Positions 1 through 7,588 of a stretch of DNA of 16,360 bases are shown one piece after another. The first letter of the stretch is position 1; every line of letters begins with the position of its first letter. A program made the position numbers and the translations under genes. The notes below the pieces were generated by a model that was not told where the DNA came from, ran no database searches, and saw only the letters and a list, made by a program, of their open reading frames with translations. The stretch comes from Phycisphaerae bacterium (GTDB taxonomy: Bacteria; Planctomycetota; Phycisphaerae; UBA1845): positions 1 to 16,360 of the forward strand of contig JAJDDU010000323.1 in assembly GCA_029260155.1 (NCBI GenBank). The letters run 5' to 3'.

Positions 1-3000
1 GGCGCTGGTGATGGTCGGTGCGGAACCGCCGCCGGTCTCGCTGATGGCGAAGCTCGACGCGTCGATCGGCGAACCGTCGCACTTGAAGACGGGCTTGTTG
101 AACACCAGCGTGGCCTCCTGCAGGCCGCGATTCAGGTCAACACCGTTGGAGCTTTCCTGCCGCGGATCGATCAGGCCGCTCTTCGGAGCAGTTTCGCCGT
201 CCTGCCCGCAACCATGCACGAGCTCAGGTGCGTCCGAAACCGGTTTGGTCAGGAACGTGGTGGAGCCGCCGGTCCAGCAAACACCCTTGACGCCGAGTCG
301 CTCAGCCAGTGCGACCGTCGGGTCGATACGCTCAGCGAGAGCGCCATTGCACAGGCGGTGCATCTCACCCGTGACGCTGATGCCGTTGGTCACCGGATTG
401 GTGTCGTAAGCAGCCAAGCCGCTGAAGACCGCCGCAACAGTCAAACCGCCAGCGTTCTCGGTCAGGCAATCGAGCTCGCCCTGAGTGACACCGCCGATAC
501 TACTGAACAGAGTTTCCAGTTCGCTCTGCGGGGCGTCGTTGCCGTCCAACTCGGTGAACAACTTCCAAGGCGCGCCGACGTTCCGCCAGCGATTGCCGTT
601 GGACATTGGCTCGCCATCCTTGGACGAGAAACCGTTGAGGACGCACACCCGCGGATCAAAGCGATAGCCGAGGCCCGACGCGATCGATCCACTGGCTGCA
701 CAGTCGACACTGTCACCGCAGATGACCTTGGTGTTGCCGTTGATGGTGACGTCGAACGAGAAGTCCGTCGGCGGATCACCCGGATCGGGCAGCGCGTCCC
801 ATGCGGGGCTGTTATCCAACCCGGCACGCAGAGCGGCCGTTCCGTTCGAGTTGCCGCCGCCACCGATGGCGAAGGTCCAGTTGTATGCCTGACCTGCGGT
901 ATTGTTGATCACCGACAGCCAGACTGTCTCATTGGCGTTCACCACGAGTGGCGCACCCGTCAACGCGTAGGAGTACGAGAAGACCTGCCGGCCCGGATCG
1001 CCCGAGAGCGTACCCGCGACGCGATCGATCTCAGCGTTGGTCGGAGCGAAGAACCGCAACAGGCTGTCCGGGACGTTGTCGCCGTCAGACCAGAACTCGA
1101 CGGTAAACTCATCGGCCGTCGCATCGGGCGTGTTGGCGGTGTAAGTACCACGCCAGTGAACGTCCGTGACGGTTGCCGTCTCGAAGAACGTGAAGCTGTC
1201 CGCGGCCTGGTTTCCGCCGGCTGTACCCACCGAGAAGTCGGAGAAGAACCCGACCGTACCGTCGTCGCGGAGCGCGAACGGCTGCGACCAGACAATCTGG
1301 CCCGACGCCTGTCGCCACGAACCGCAGGCGACGTCGCCCGGCATATCCTTGGTATAGACCGTCGCCGGCTGGGTGCCGATGCAGAACGCGATGTTCTGTT
1401 CTTCGACTATCTCGGTGTCGGGATCATCACCCCGACGGTCGCCGTCCGCATCGGTCACGTCGCAGTCGTCGGCTGGGTCAGTATCGACCACGTTCGTGCA
1501 ATCCCAGCCGTTGCCGTCCACGGTCGCGTTGCAGCCGTCGCCCTCACCGATCGCCTCGGGGACGATATCGTGGAAGAACGATCCGTTGCCCTCCAGCGAG
1601 GTCACGAAGAAGACCTGAGCACCGGGTGACACATCCGACTCAAGAGAGAATTCCAGCCAGTACGTGGTGCCCGCGACAGCCGTGAACGGATTGGCCAGGT
1701 TGACCGTAACCGTATCCACGTCCGTGATGGTGTTCTCACCGACGAACGGGGCGCCAACGGTGCCCTCGCTGATGACGGCGGCCTCGTTCGGGATACCGGC
1801 GCACTGCAAACCGGGGGTATCCGTGTTGCCGAGCACACGAACGACGAACTCATGATCCGAACCGACGATGCCAGCCGGAGTTACCCAGAACGAGACACTC
1901 GAAATCTCGGTATCGGCGTTGAGCGTGAAATCATCCGCCAACGGGAAATTCTGGTTCGCGGAGGTAATAGCGCCAGTCGCGCCGAGAGTCTGAGCGGGAT
2001 CGGGAGCCTGCGAATAGGCACAGCCGGTGAACAGCGTGTCGCACTTGCGACCTTCGGCCGGCACGACGCGGTGAGCGGCTGCTCCCCCGATCAAGTCGGC
2101 GTATTGAATCGCTTCGGTGGACTGGCTGCCGCCGTTATCGACGACGCCCGGGATGAAATCGTCATCGCCCGGGAAGACGGGGCTGCCTGCGTCGAGCGCG
2201 CTGACCCAGCTACCGCTGCCTTCGAGCACGGTCGCGTCCACGCCCAGGTCGCCGGTGTCAACCAAAATCGCGTGATCAGGATCACACAGACGCTGGAACG
2301 TGAGCAGAGGCTGCACGAGAAGGGTCGACTGCAGCGAACCGCCGCCGTCCGACTCCTGCGTGATACTCATGTTGGAACTCGGAGCAACGGCCAAGTGCAG
2401 GTCGTAGCATCCCGTCGGGTCGGTGTCACCTCCGTCGACTTCCGGGGCACTGCCAACACTGCAGTTGGGGAAATTGAGAAGTCCGATCGGGTCGGGTACC
2501 GAAGTCTGACCGGCGGCCGCGACCATGACGAAGTACCCTCCGGCAGGCAGCGAAGCAACGAGCTCGGGATCCGTCGCACCGGCAGTATCGTCCTGACCGA
2601 GGAGAATCCCGCGATCATCGAACAGCCAGAGCGAAACGATGCCGTCCTGTCCAGCGGTGCACGGGCAATCGGTGCCCCCGAGGGCGTCCGTCCGCAAAAC
2701 CACATTCGAGGGGAACGCGACCGAAAAGCTGTAAACGTCCGCATCGTGATCGCCAAACCAAATCGGAACGAAGTTGTCACAGCCTTGGTTGCCGAGCATA
2801 CCGCCGACCTGCCTCGCTTCGCCTTCGGAGATCAAGCCGAGATTCGTGGCAGTAGCCATAGAGTCATTTTCAGCGGGGAAATTGCCGTTGGGTTCGATTG
2901 GTACCGTCACGTCGCATTCACCGACCTCGTCCGAGCCGACCGAGGCATCCTGGGCGGAGAGGTAGTAGTCCACTACCCAGTTCTCCGACCACAGCAGGCC

Positions 3001-4770
3001 GTCACGGGCAACTTCCACATAGTCGCAAGCACGAAGGTGGAGCCGAGACAGCTCTGTCGCAACGGCGCGTGATGCGTCCTGCGGGAACGCGACATTGTCC
3101 GGACAGCACTCGCGGCTGTTGCCGGAGGCCTGAAGGCAGAGAAGCACAAACCGATCGGCGTCGTCGATCATGTCGTCGCCGTTGAAATCCAAGAACTCGC
3201 AATCATTCGGGAAGGGATCGCTCGTGCCGTCGCAGTCATCGAACGCATCCACGTCCGCCTGGTCCACGAGACCGTCGGGCAGAAGCATCTGGGGGGCGCC
3301 ATCGGGACGGCTGAAGTCACCCGAGCACCGGTCAAAGCGAACGTCCCCGAGTCTCCTGACGGAAGTGTCCGAATCTTCGAGGGCAAAATTGCGTGCCACG
3401 CCACCGAGGCGAACCCGTTGGTCGATTCCGGCCGCCGCGGGAAGCCCGTCGCGATCGAATAGCGTGCCAGCCGCCACGATGTCCGCCCACGTGCCCGCAT
3501 CGTCGGTGAGATCGAGATCGCAGTCCTCTTTCGGTGTGGCGAAGGTGTCGACTCCGGCCTTGATCGGCGGAAGCCGGTCGTCCGGGCCGATCTGGTAGTG
3601 CAGACCGCAGCCATCCACTTCACAATCGTTGGGGCCGCCGAGGATTCCGTTGGCTACATTGTTGATCGAAATGCAAAGCTTCGCCTTCGTGCCGTCCGTC
3701 GTCGTGACAACCAGGCGCGGTCCCTGGCCCGGAGCGGTCGGAAATGCGGAAATAACGTCTTGATTGCAACCAGCGGCATTGCTTAGTTGAATTGCCAGCG
3801 CGATGGCCATTTCGTCGGGTCCAAGACCGGCGCCGAGATTGGCTTGTGCGAAACAGTTCGGACCGAAAATTGGATCGGTGGCGCAAGCCCCACCGCAAGC
3901 TGTAACCGGCGCCGTGGTGGGCGTAACCCGCACGGTGCAGTTCGTGGTGTTACCAGACATCGTCATGACGGTGACACCGCCGGTCGGTAGGAAGCCGAAC
4001 AGCTCCATACCCATGTCGATGAACTGTGCGGGATCGCCGACGTCCACCGGCGCCCAGCCACCGCCACCGTCCTGGCTCATCGCTTCGTGCGAGCTAAACG
4101 GGGTGGTCGACTGTGCGGTACCGATCTGCCCGGCACCTGCGGGCGGCGAGCCCGTCATGCCGACCCAGTACTTCGTGCCCGCATCCGCGATGAAAAACTC
4201 CGAGCCGAAACTGAACGTCGCACCCAGAATGGTGTCGGGACCGAACGCATCGGTTTCGAATGTCCGGATCTGTAGCACGCCATCGTTCGCATTGTGCGGA
4301 CCCGACACGAAGATCTCCGGATCCGCCGGACCGAGGCCCGTTCCGTCGTCCTCATAAATGCGCAGGAAGAAGTTGTTTCCCGGGTTTTCCGGATCGGTCC
4401 CGAAGTTGTCGTCGGTGTAGAAAATCCGAACTGCGACCAGGGGTGTCGGAGATCCGAACAACATATCGTCGGCGGTCCGCAAACCACCTTCGGTGGTGAA
4501 GATGATGAACCCGTCAACGCCAGCCGGCCACGGTGGGTTATATTGGATCGTTTCCAGTTCGCCGCCGCCACCCTCTGGGGAGCCACCATCCGACGTGCTC
4601 GCCGGCAAGTTCGCCGGTCTCACAGCGCTCGTCGCGCCGTCATAGGCCGTCACGGCCGAAATCGTGGCAGGATCTCTGCCCCCGCCCGCCATCGCGGATT
4701 CGCTCGCAGCTATCAGCAACGAAACCGCCAACAGTCCGGCAGCAAAACTACACAACACCCTTTGCCTCAT
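1..4770 (-). CDS. Giant secreted multidomain protein (partial, C-terminus beyond the left edge)
   Basis: The frame is open for 1590 codons from ATG 4770 to base 1 without a stop; I checked every codon. A strong Shine-Dalgarno (AAGGAGG) precedes the ATG. Residues 1-28 form a Sec signal peptide (basic start, hydrophobic core, cleavage after AMA). Domains in order: beta-sandwich about 70-205; Cys-containing region 250-400; two dockerin/EF-hand-like loops about 499-545 (DGLVDQADVDAF, then DFNGDDMIDDADRF); a PPC-like domain about 627-760 (DADVYSF, LPAGGYFVMV); a second beta-sandwich about 932-1056; an Asp-rich stretch 1085-1125 (DADGDRRGDDPD) that may bind calcium; a third beta-sandwich about 1160-1310; and from about 1549 the start of a Big_5/SbsA-like Ig domain (ATLVFNKPVF). 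Such modules are usual in large surface or secreted planctomycete proteins. No catalytic domain is recognised. An adhesive or structural role is inference, and a C-terminal sorting or anchor domain may lie outside the window. Confidence 0.88.
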   Translation of the reverse strand, partial: MRQRVLCSFAAGLLAVSLLIAASESAMAGGGRDPATISAVTAYDGATSAVRPANLPASTSDGGSPEGGGGELETIQYNPPWPAGVDGFIIFTTEGGLRTADDMLFGSPTPLVAVRIFYTDDNFGTDPENPGNNFFLRIYEDDGTGLGPADPEIFVSGPHNANDGVLQIRTFETDAFGPDTILGATFSFGSEFFIADAGTKYWVGMTGSPPAGAGQIGTAQSTTPFSSHEAMSQDGGGGWAPVDVGDPAQFIDMGMELFGFLPTGGVTVMTMSGNTTNCTVRVTPTTAPVTACGGACATDPIFGPNCFAQANLGAGLGPDEMAIALAIQLSNAAGCNQDVISAFPTAPGQGPRLVVTTTDGTKAKLCISINNVANGILGGPNDCEVDGCGLHYQIGPDDRLPPIKAGVDTFATPKEDCDLDLTDDAGTWADIVAAGTLFDRDGLPAAAGIDQRVRLGGVARNFALEDSDTSVRRLGDVRFDRCSGDFSRPDGAPQMLLPDGLVDQADVDAFDDCDGTSDPFPNDCEFLDFNGDDMIDDADRFVLLCLQASGNSRECCPDNVAFPQDASRAVATELSRLHLRACDYVEVARDGLLWSENWVVDYYLSAQDASVGSDEVGECDVTVPIEPNGNFPAENDSMATATNLGLISEGEARQVGGMLGNQGCDNFVPIWFGDHDADVYSFSVAFPSNVVLRTDALGGTDCPCTAGQDGIVSLWLFDDRGILLGQDDTAGATDPELVASLPAGGYFVMVAAAGQTSVPDPIGLLNFPNCSVGSAPEVDGGDTDPTGCYDLHLAVAPSSNMSITQESDGGGSLQSTLLVQPLLTFQRLCDPDHAILVDTGDLGVDATVLEGSGSWVSALDAGSPVFPGDDDFIPGVVDNGGSQSTEAIQYADLIGGAAAHRVVPAEGRKCDTLFTGCAYSQAPDPAQTLGATGAITSANQNFPLADDFTLNADTEISSVSFWVTPAGIVGSDHEFVVRVLGNTDTPGLQCAGIPNEAAVISEGTVGAPFVGENTITDVDTVTVNLANPFTAVAGTTYWLEFSLESDVSPGAQVFFVTSLEGNGSFFHDIVPEAIGEGDGCNATVDGNGWDCTNVVDTDPADDCDVTDADGDRRGDDPDTEIVEEQNIAFCIGTQPATVYTKDMPGDVACGSWRQASGQIVWSQPFALRDDGTVGFFSDFSVGTAGGNQAADSFTFFETATVTDVHWRGTYTANTPDATADEFTVEFWSDGDNVPDSLLRFFAPTNAEIDRVAGTLSGDPGRQVFSYSYALTGAPLVVNANETVWLSVINNTAGQAYNWTFAIGGGGNSNGTAALRAGLDNSPAWDALPDPGDPPTDFSFDVTINGNTKVICGDSVDCAASGSIASGLGYRFDPRVCVLNGFSSKDGEPMSNGNRWRNVGAPWKLFTELDGNDAPQSELETLFSSIGGVTQGELDCLTENAGGLTVAAVFSGLAAYDTNPVTNGISVTGEMHRLCNGALAERIDPTVALAERLGVKGVCWTGGSTTFLTKPVSDAPELVHGCGQDGETAPKSGLIDPRQESSNGVDLNRGLQEATLVFNKPVFKCDGSPIDASSFAISETGGGSAPTITSA

Positions 4771-4776
4771 CAGAAA

Positions 4777-4783
4777 CCTCCTT
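4777..4783 (-). promoter_or_regulatory. Ribosome binding site that fixes the start of the giant gene
   Basis: On the minus strand the bases read AAGGAGG, six bases before ATG 4770. This is a near-ideal Shine-Dalgarno. The frame stays open upstream only to a stop at 4834-4836, and the signal peptide begins exactly at this ATG. Confidence 0.85.
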
Positions 4784-4865
4784 AAGCGTCTCAACGGTTT
4801 CTCAGTCCGTGGTCCTTGGAGCACCAAAACGGATCAAGTTCATCAACATGCGTCTATTCTCAAAA

Positions 4866-4879
4866 GCGCAACACTGCGC
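4866..4879 (-). terminator. Weak terminator-like hairpin
   Basis: On the minus strand GCGCA, GTGT and TGCGC form a five-pair GC stem with a four-base loop, followed directly by TTTT. It lies 64 bases after the stop of the possible small ORF 4943-5083 and about 96 bases before the giant gene's ATG. It could end a short upstream transcript or form part of the leader. The stem is short and the T run has only four bases, so this is weak. Confidence 0.25.
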
Positions 4880-4942
4880 CGATACAACAATCACGCCCCT
4901 ACACCATACTCCGTGCATGGCATGCAACAATGCAAGAATCTC

Positions 4943-5083
4943 TCAATTGAGCGGCAGTATGAAATCCTTCTTCCCCTGTGTCCGCGTCGCCGCCAAGATG
5001 AACGCGCACCCCACCGCCCCAATGGGCAGGCACCACGCACACAATTCGGCTCGCAGATGAAACCAAGCGCGCAAGTAACGCAA
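4943..5083 (-). CDS. Possible 46-residue single-pass membrane peptide
   Basis: A TTG at 5083 is preceded at nine bases by AAGGAGA (5093-5099), a good ribosome binding site. The frame ends in TGA at 4943. The peptide has a basic N-terminal part, a hydrophobic segment at about residues 18-34 (CLPIGAVGCAFILAA), and then a basic tail (TRTQGKKD). Third codon positions are GC-rich, as in real genes here. I recognise no family. The frame also extends upstream to ATG 5140, but that extension is Arg/Ser-rich and looks non-coding. A chance ORF is quite possible. Confidence 0.25.
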   Translation of the reverse strand: MRYLRAWFHLRAELCAWCLPIGAVGCAFILAATRTQGKKDFILPLN

Positions 5084-5440
5084 CGCTCGGTTTCTCCTTT
5101 CCCTTCGCGATGGGTACGACCGACTCACGACACTCGCCAACCCACCGACGTACGCAGGGCCACGAATTCACGCAAGAAAGCCGTCCAGCTTCCAGACTCC
5201 TGTATCTTTTTGTATCTAGGCCGCCCTCGAATTGCAAGGCGGTAGCATCGAAAAAATCGGGCACACGCGGCCTGCGCGGCTTATTGGACCTCAATTGTTA
5301 GATCGTGGGAACCGCGTCAGCGAGCACACGCCCCACCACTACGACCGGCATGATCGCTATTATCGCCGCCCGCAGTTCGCGGCCGACGACAGTCACCCAC
5401 GAGGTGCAAAGAACACCGCCGAGAAAAATGTCCACCACAT

Positions 5441-5514
5441 TGCGCCCGGCAGGATTCGAACCTGCGACCCCCGGATTAGGAATCCGGTGCTCTATCCAAC
5501 TGAGCTACGAGCGC
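5441..5514 (-). tRNA. tRNA-Arg, anticodon CCU
   Basis: The minus strand folds as a full cloverleaf. The acceptor stem pairs GCGCTCG with CGGGCGC (one G-U). The D arm is GCTC/GAGC, the anticodon stem is CCGGA/TCCGG around loop TTCCTAA, and the T arm is GCAGG-TTCGAAT-CCTGC. The anticodon CCT lies at 5478-5480 and reads AGG. The discriminator base is A. The 3' CCA is not encoded (A is followed by ATG), so it must be added by the CCA-adding enzyme. A tiny four-pair hairpin (ATGT/ACAT) followed by a T run lies just downstream and could end the transcript. Confidence 0.96.
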
Positions 5515-5525
5515 CACGTCCGCCA

Positions 5526-5554
5526 ATGATCTTCGACCCCAACCAAAGGGTCAA
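5526..5554 (-). promoter_or_regulatory. Candidate promoter of tRNA-Arg
   Basis: On the minus strand TTGACC (5549-5554) and GATCAT (5526-5531) are separated by exactly 17 bases. The -10 box ends 11 bases before the tRNA 5' end, which suits a very short leader removed by RNase P. The -35 matches the sigma-70 consensus at five of six bases and the -10 at four of six. Confidence 0.4.
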
Positions 5555-5586
5555 GCGGAGGTCCCAGAAGCACAATGAAGCCTGAT

Positions 5587-5599
5587 TGACATGATGTCA
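5587..5599. promoter_or_regulatory. Perfect 13-base palindrome, possible operator
   Basis: TGACAT and ATGTCA flank one central G. The site lies about 30 bases upstream of the tRNA-Arg candidate promoter and 160 bases upstream of the RNase HII-like gene. It also contains TTGACA (5586-5591), but no good -10 follows at 17 bases. A dimeric regulator site is possible; chance cannot be excluded. Confidence 0.25.
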
Positions 5600-5759
5600 G
5601 CGTCGCGTTGCACGCCGCATTCGCCGCGCAGACCCGCGTCGCGTCATCTCAGCTCTGCAGCGTGCCGAATGGGAACTGGACCTAGGCTCCTATCCGCGTT
5701 AGTTGAATATTCTGGCGTCCCACTGAAAACTCCTAACCCCTGTATCGAGAATCAAAACG

Positions 5760-6722
5760 GTGGCCGTTCTCCTGGGAATCGATGAAGCTGGCTATGGACC
5801 GCTCCTCGGACCGTTGGTAGTCAGCGGAGCGGCGTTCGAAGTACCCGATGATGCGCTCGATTGCTGCCTCTGGAAGCGACTGCACGCCAGCGTTACCGCC
5901 CGATCCGTCAAACGCGACCACCGCCTGCCTGTTGTCGATAGCAAGAAGCTTTTCAAGCAAGGAACCGGCCTGAAAATACTCGAACGAACCGCGATGGTGA
6001 TGGCTGCGGCGGCTGGGCAGGACGCGACCAACATGCGTACGCTCTTGCAACGGATCGCACCCACCGCAGGCGACGAATTGGCGCAGTATCCTTGGTATCA
6101 AAACCTCGACCGTGCTCTGCCCGCAGACAACGACCCGACCGACATCGCGATGCGCGCCAATGCGATTCAGCGCGATCTCAACGCCAACGGGATGCGCTTT
6201 CTTGGCGCAGTTTCGGAACTGCTCCCGGAGGGGCACTACAATCGTCTCGTCGCGCGGACGCGTAACAAAGCCGTCGTCTCATTGGGCATGGTCTTTCGGA
6301 TCGTTGATCGCGTTGCTCGCTCGTCAGGGGCCAAGCGGCTGCGAGTTGTTGTGGATCGTCAAGGCGGACGCTTGCGTTACCGAGAGCCCCTGATGGCTGC
6401 GTTCCCGAATCGCGAATTCAGTATCGTAGCCGAGGCACCCGAGAGGAGCGCCTATCAACTCCGCAAGGCTGCGGAATCCATCGACATCGAATTCCTCGTC
6501 GACGGGGAAACGCACCAACTGCCGGTCGCCCTCGGCAGCGTATTCAGCAAGTACCTGCGCGAATTACTGATGGCCTCTTTCAATCGCTACTGGTCCGAGC
6601 GTGTAGAAGATCTGAAGCCGACGGCAGGGTATTATCAGGATGCACAACGGTTTCTGCGTGACATCGCCCCCGCGATCGCCAAAGAGCAAACACAGCAGTC
6701 CTGGCTGGTGAGAAGCCGGTAG
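5760..6722 (+). CDS. Divergent RNase HII-like protein
   Basis: The protein has 320 residues and begins at GTG 5760; no other start codon lies between it and the in-frame stop at 5724. RNase HII cuts RNA in RNA-DNA hybrids and removes single ribonucleotides from DNA. Family motifs appear in order: GIDEAGYGPLLGP (residues 6-18, acidic D8 and E9), VVDSKKL (58-64), VVVDRQGGR (196-204, acidic D199), LGSVFSKYLREL (258-269), matching the usual SIIAKVxRD block, and AGYYQDAQRFL (289-299), matching the GYGT block. Two oddities stand out: the GRG motif that contacts the ribose is GYG, and the fourth acidic residue is Glu (E268) instead of Asp. At 320 residues it is longer than the usual 200-260, with extra sequence at about 85-165. 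Fold membership is fairly sure. Whether it is the cell's main RNase HII, a specialised paralogue or has another substrate is open. Confidence 0.85.
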   Translation: MAVLLGIDEAGYGPLLGPLVVSGAAFEVPDDALDCCLWKRLHASVTARSVKRDHRLPVVDSKKLFKQGTGLKILERTAMVMAAAAGQDATNMRTLLQRIAPTAGDELAQYPWYQNLDRALPADNDPTDIAMRANAIQRDLNANGMRFLGAVSELLPEGHYNRLVARTRNKAVVSLGMVFRIVDRVARSSGAKRLRVVVDRQGGRLRYREPLMAAFPNREFSIVAEAPERSAYQLRKAAESIDIEFLVDGETHQLPVALGSVFSKYLRELLMASFNRYWSERVEDLKPTAGYYQDAQRFLRDIAPAIAKEQTQQSWLVRSR

Positions 6723-6745
6723 CTAAAACCAGGAGCCACCGGGGT

Positions 6746-6774
6746 TTGACAGCCCCTGCCACCACCGTTACGGT
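6746..6774 (+). promoter_or_regulatory. Candidate promoter of the STAS gene
   Basis: A perfect TTGACA (6746-6751) is followed after 17 bases by TACGGT (6769-6774). It lies in the 96-base gap after the RNase HII-like stop and 45 bases before ATG 6819. The -10 box matches the consensus at only three of six bases, though the key first T, A and last T are present. GGGG and CCCC flank the -35 and could form a small hairpin. Confidence 0.4.
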
Positions 6775-6818
6775 CCCAGGCAAGGTTGGCCTGTGTCAAA
6801 AGTAACGGAGCTGGTTCG

Positions 6819-7169
6819 ATGCCGATTCAGAATTGGTCCGACGAAATCACCCTGGCTGAACTGCACGATGACCCGGCCTGCACCGACGATCTCAACACGC
6901 TGATCGACATGCTCGGAACCCGGGACGCCGTCGATCTCGTAATCGACTTCGCAAACGTGAGCTACCTGAATTCGTCGAATATCGCCAAGCTTCTCAAGTT
7001 ACGCAAACTGGTCGTGATCAACGCACACCGGAAGATGGTCCTCAGCGCAATCAACTCGCACGTTTGGGGCGTGTTTTTGATCACCGGGCTGGATCGACTG
7101 TTCGAGTTCACCGACTCGGTCGCGATGGGCCTTGCCTCCGTGCAAATCGACGCCGACAACCAGAGCTAA
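6819..7169 (+). CDS. Stand-alone STAS-domain protein (anti-anti-sigma type)
   Basis: This is a 116-residue single-domain protein. ATG 6819 has GGAG at eight bases and fits the start of the domain; an in-frame TTG at 6786 would add 11 residues but has no ribosome binding site. The STAS signature is clear: the central strand LVIDFANVSYL leads into NSSNIAKLLKLRK (residues 51-63), matching the usual DSSGLGVLL helix start. A conserved hydrophobic strand (RKMVLSAIN) and a C-terminal helix pair (GVFLITGLDRLFEF) follow. In SpoIIAA/RsbV-like proteins the serine is phosphorylated by an anti-sigma kinase. Here S52 or S53 could serve, but the preceding Asp is Asn (N51). No kinase, phosphatase or sigma factor gene is adjacent, so the partner is unknown. 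The domain call is firm; the regulatory role is inference. Confidence 0.88.
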   Translation: MPIQNWSDEITLAELHDDPACTDDLNTLIDMLGTRDAVDLVIDFANVSYLNSSNIAKLLKLRKLVVINAHRKMVLSAINSHVWGVFLITGLDRLFEFTDSVAMGLASVQIDADNQS

Positions 7170-7268
7170 CACACAGTCCCAAGTCTTCGGAGCGTTGTTC
7201 GCCAGGTAGGCGATCGCGCAGCGGCCAGCCACGCGAAACGAATTGTGTTCAGGATGTCGGGCGACGCG

Positions 7269-7460
7269 TTATGCGCCACCGACCGCGAGTGTGACCTTGC
7301 GCTGGGATTTTCGCGTCTTGCGCCGACGCCGTTCGGACGGCTTTTCGTAGTAGCTGGTACGCTTGATATCTCGTGTCAGGCCTTCGCGCATGCACAGACG
7401 TTTGAACCTCTTGAGCATTTGCTGGATGGACTCGTTGGTGCGGGGTCTGATCTTGATCAC
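7269..7460 (-). CDS. rpsU: Small ribosomal subunit protein bS21
   Basis: This is a 63-residue, strongly basic protein of typical S21 length. The family core is clear: NESIQQMLKRFKRLCMREG (residues 9-27), then SYYEKPSERRRRK (36-48). S21 sits on the 30S platform near the anti-Shine-Dalgarno end of 16S rRNA and helps mRNA binding during initiation. The start is GTG 7460; AGGA lies five bases upstream and a second AGGAG further up, and no ATG is available in frame. The C-terminus carries an extra KSQRKVTLAVGGA tail. It converges with the STAS gene (99 bases between stops). It lies downstream of hslVU but is separated by 313 bases, so it probably has its own promoter. Confidence 0.95.
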   Translation of the reverse strand: MIKIRPRTNESIQQMLKRFKRLCMREGLTRDIKRTSYYEKPSERRRRKTRKSQRKVTLAVGGA

Positions 7461-7499
7461 GTTGTTCCTGCTTCTCCTCTCGTTCGAGCAAGACTAAAA

Positions 7500-7518
7500 C
7501 CGGCCGGCGAATTTCGCC
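7500..7518. promoter_or_regulatory. Two adjoining palindromes in the rpsU leader
   Basis: CCGGCCGG (7500-7507) overlaps GGCGAA-T-TTCGCC (7506-7518), a perfect 13-base inverted repeat. On the minus strand the second hairpin comes first, then GGCCGG, then TTTT. The pair lies 40-58 bases before the rpsU start, inside the expected mRNA leader. It could be an attenuator or a protein-binding RNA fold for autoregulation; this is inference. Confidence 0.35.
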
Positions 7519-7528
7519 TGCCTCCAAA

Positions 7529-7557
7529 CGAATACCAACTCACACGACTCGTGTGAA
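7529..7557 (-). promoter_or_regulatory. Candidate rpsU promoter overlapped by a 17-base palindrome
   Basis: On the minus strand TTCACA (7552-7557) and TATTCG (7529-7534) are 17 bases apart, a weak sigma-70-like pair. The perfect palindrome TCACACGA-C-TCGTGTGA (7540-7556, plus-strand reading) covers most of the -35 box and spacer. A repressor dimer bound there would block polymerase. The palindrome is certain; the promoter and operator roles are inferred. Confidence 0.35.
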
Positions 7558-7588
7558 TCGGCAGGGTCGGGCATTCTAGGCCATCATC

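Larger units (their letters stand above)
4771..5440. other. Gene-poor stretch between the giant gene and tRNA-Arg
   Basis: Apart from the ribosome binding site, the hairpin at 4866-4879 and the weak small ORF, I see no gene or RNA here. The longer translations on either strand are low-complexity, rich in Arg, Pro, Ser and Thr, and match no family. Confidence 0.6.

Noticed and set aside
214..1629. A 471-residue open frame on the plus strand
   Set aside because: It runs codon-for-codon antisense to the giant minus-strand gene. Its translation is Arg/Val-rich with no domain, while the opposite strand gives clear modules and a signal peptide.
1852..3072. A 406-residue open frame on the plus strand
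   Set aside because: It is likewise the antisense of the giant gene. It has no ribosome binding site or recognisable motif.
4899..5294. A 131-residue minus-strand frame
   Set aside because: The sequence is mixed, Arg/Ser-rich and domain-free, with no good start signal. It overlaps the better-supported short peptide frame.
5298..5438. A 46-residue hydrophobic minus-strand frame starting with GTG right after the tRNA
   Set aside because: It has no ribosome binding site, since the tRNA occupies the upstream bases. Hydrophobicity alone in GC-rich DNA is weak evidence.
5305..5529. A 74-residue plus-strand frame ending in GFEPATPGLGIRCSIQLSYE
   Set aside because: This is the well-known false peptide obtained by translating the antisense of a tRNA gene.
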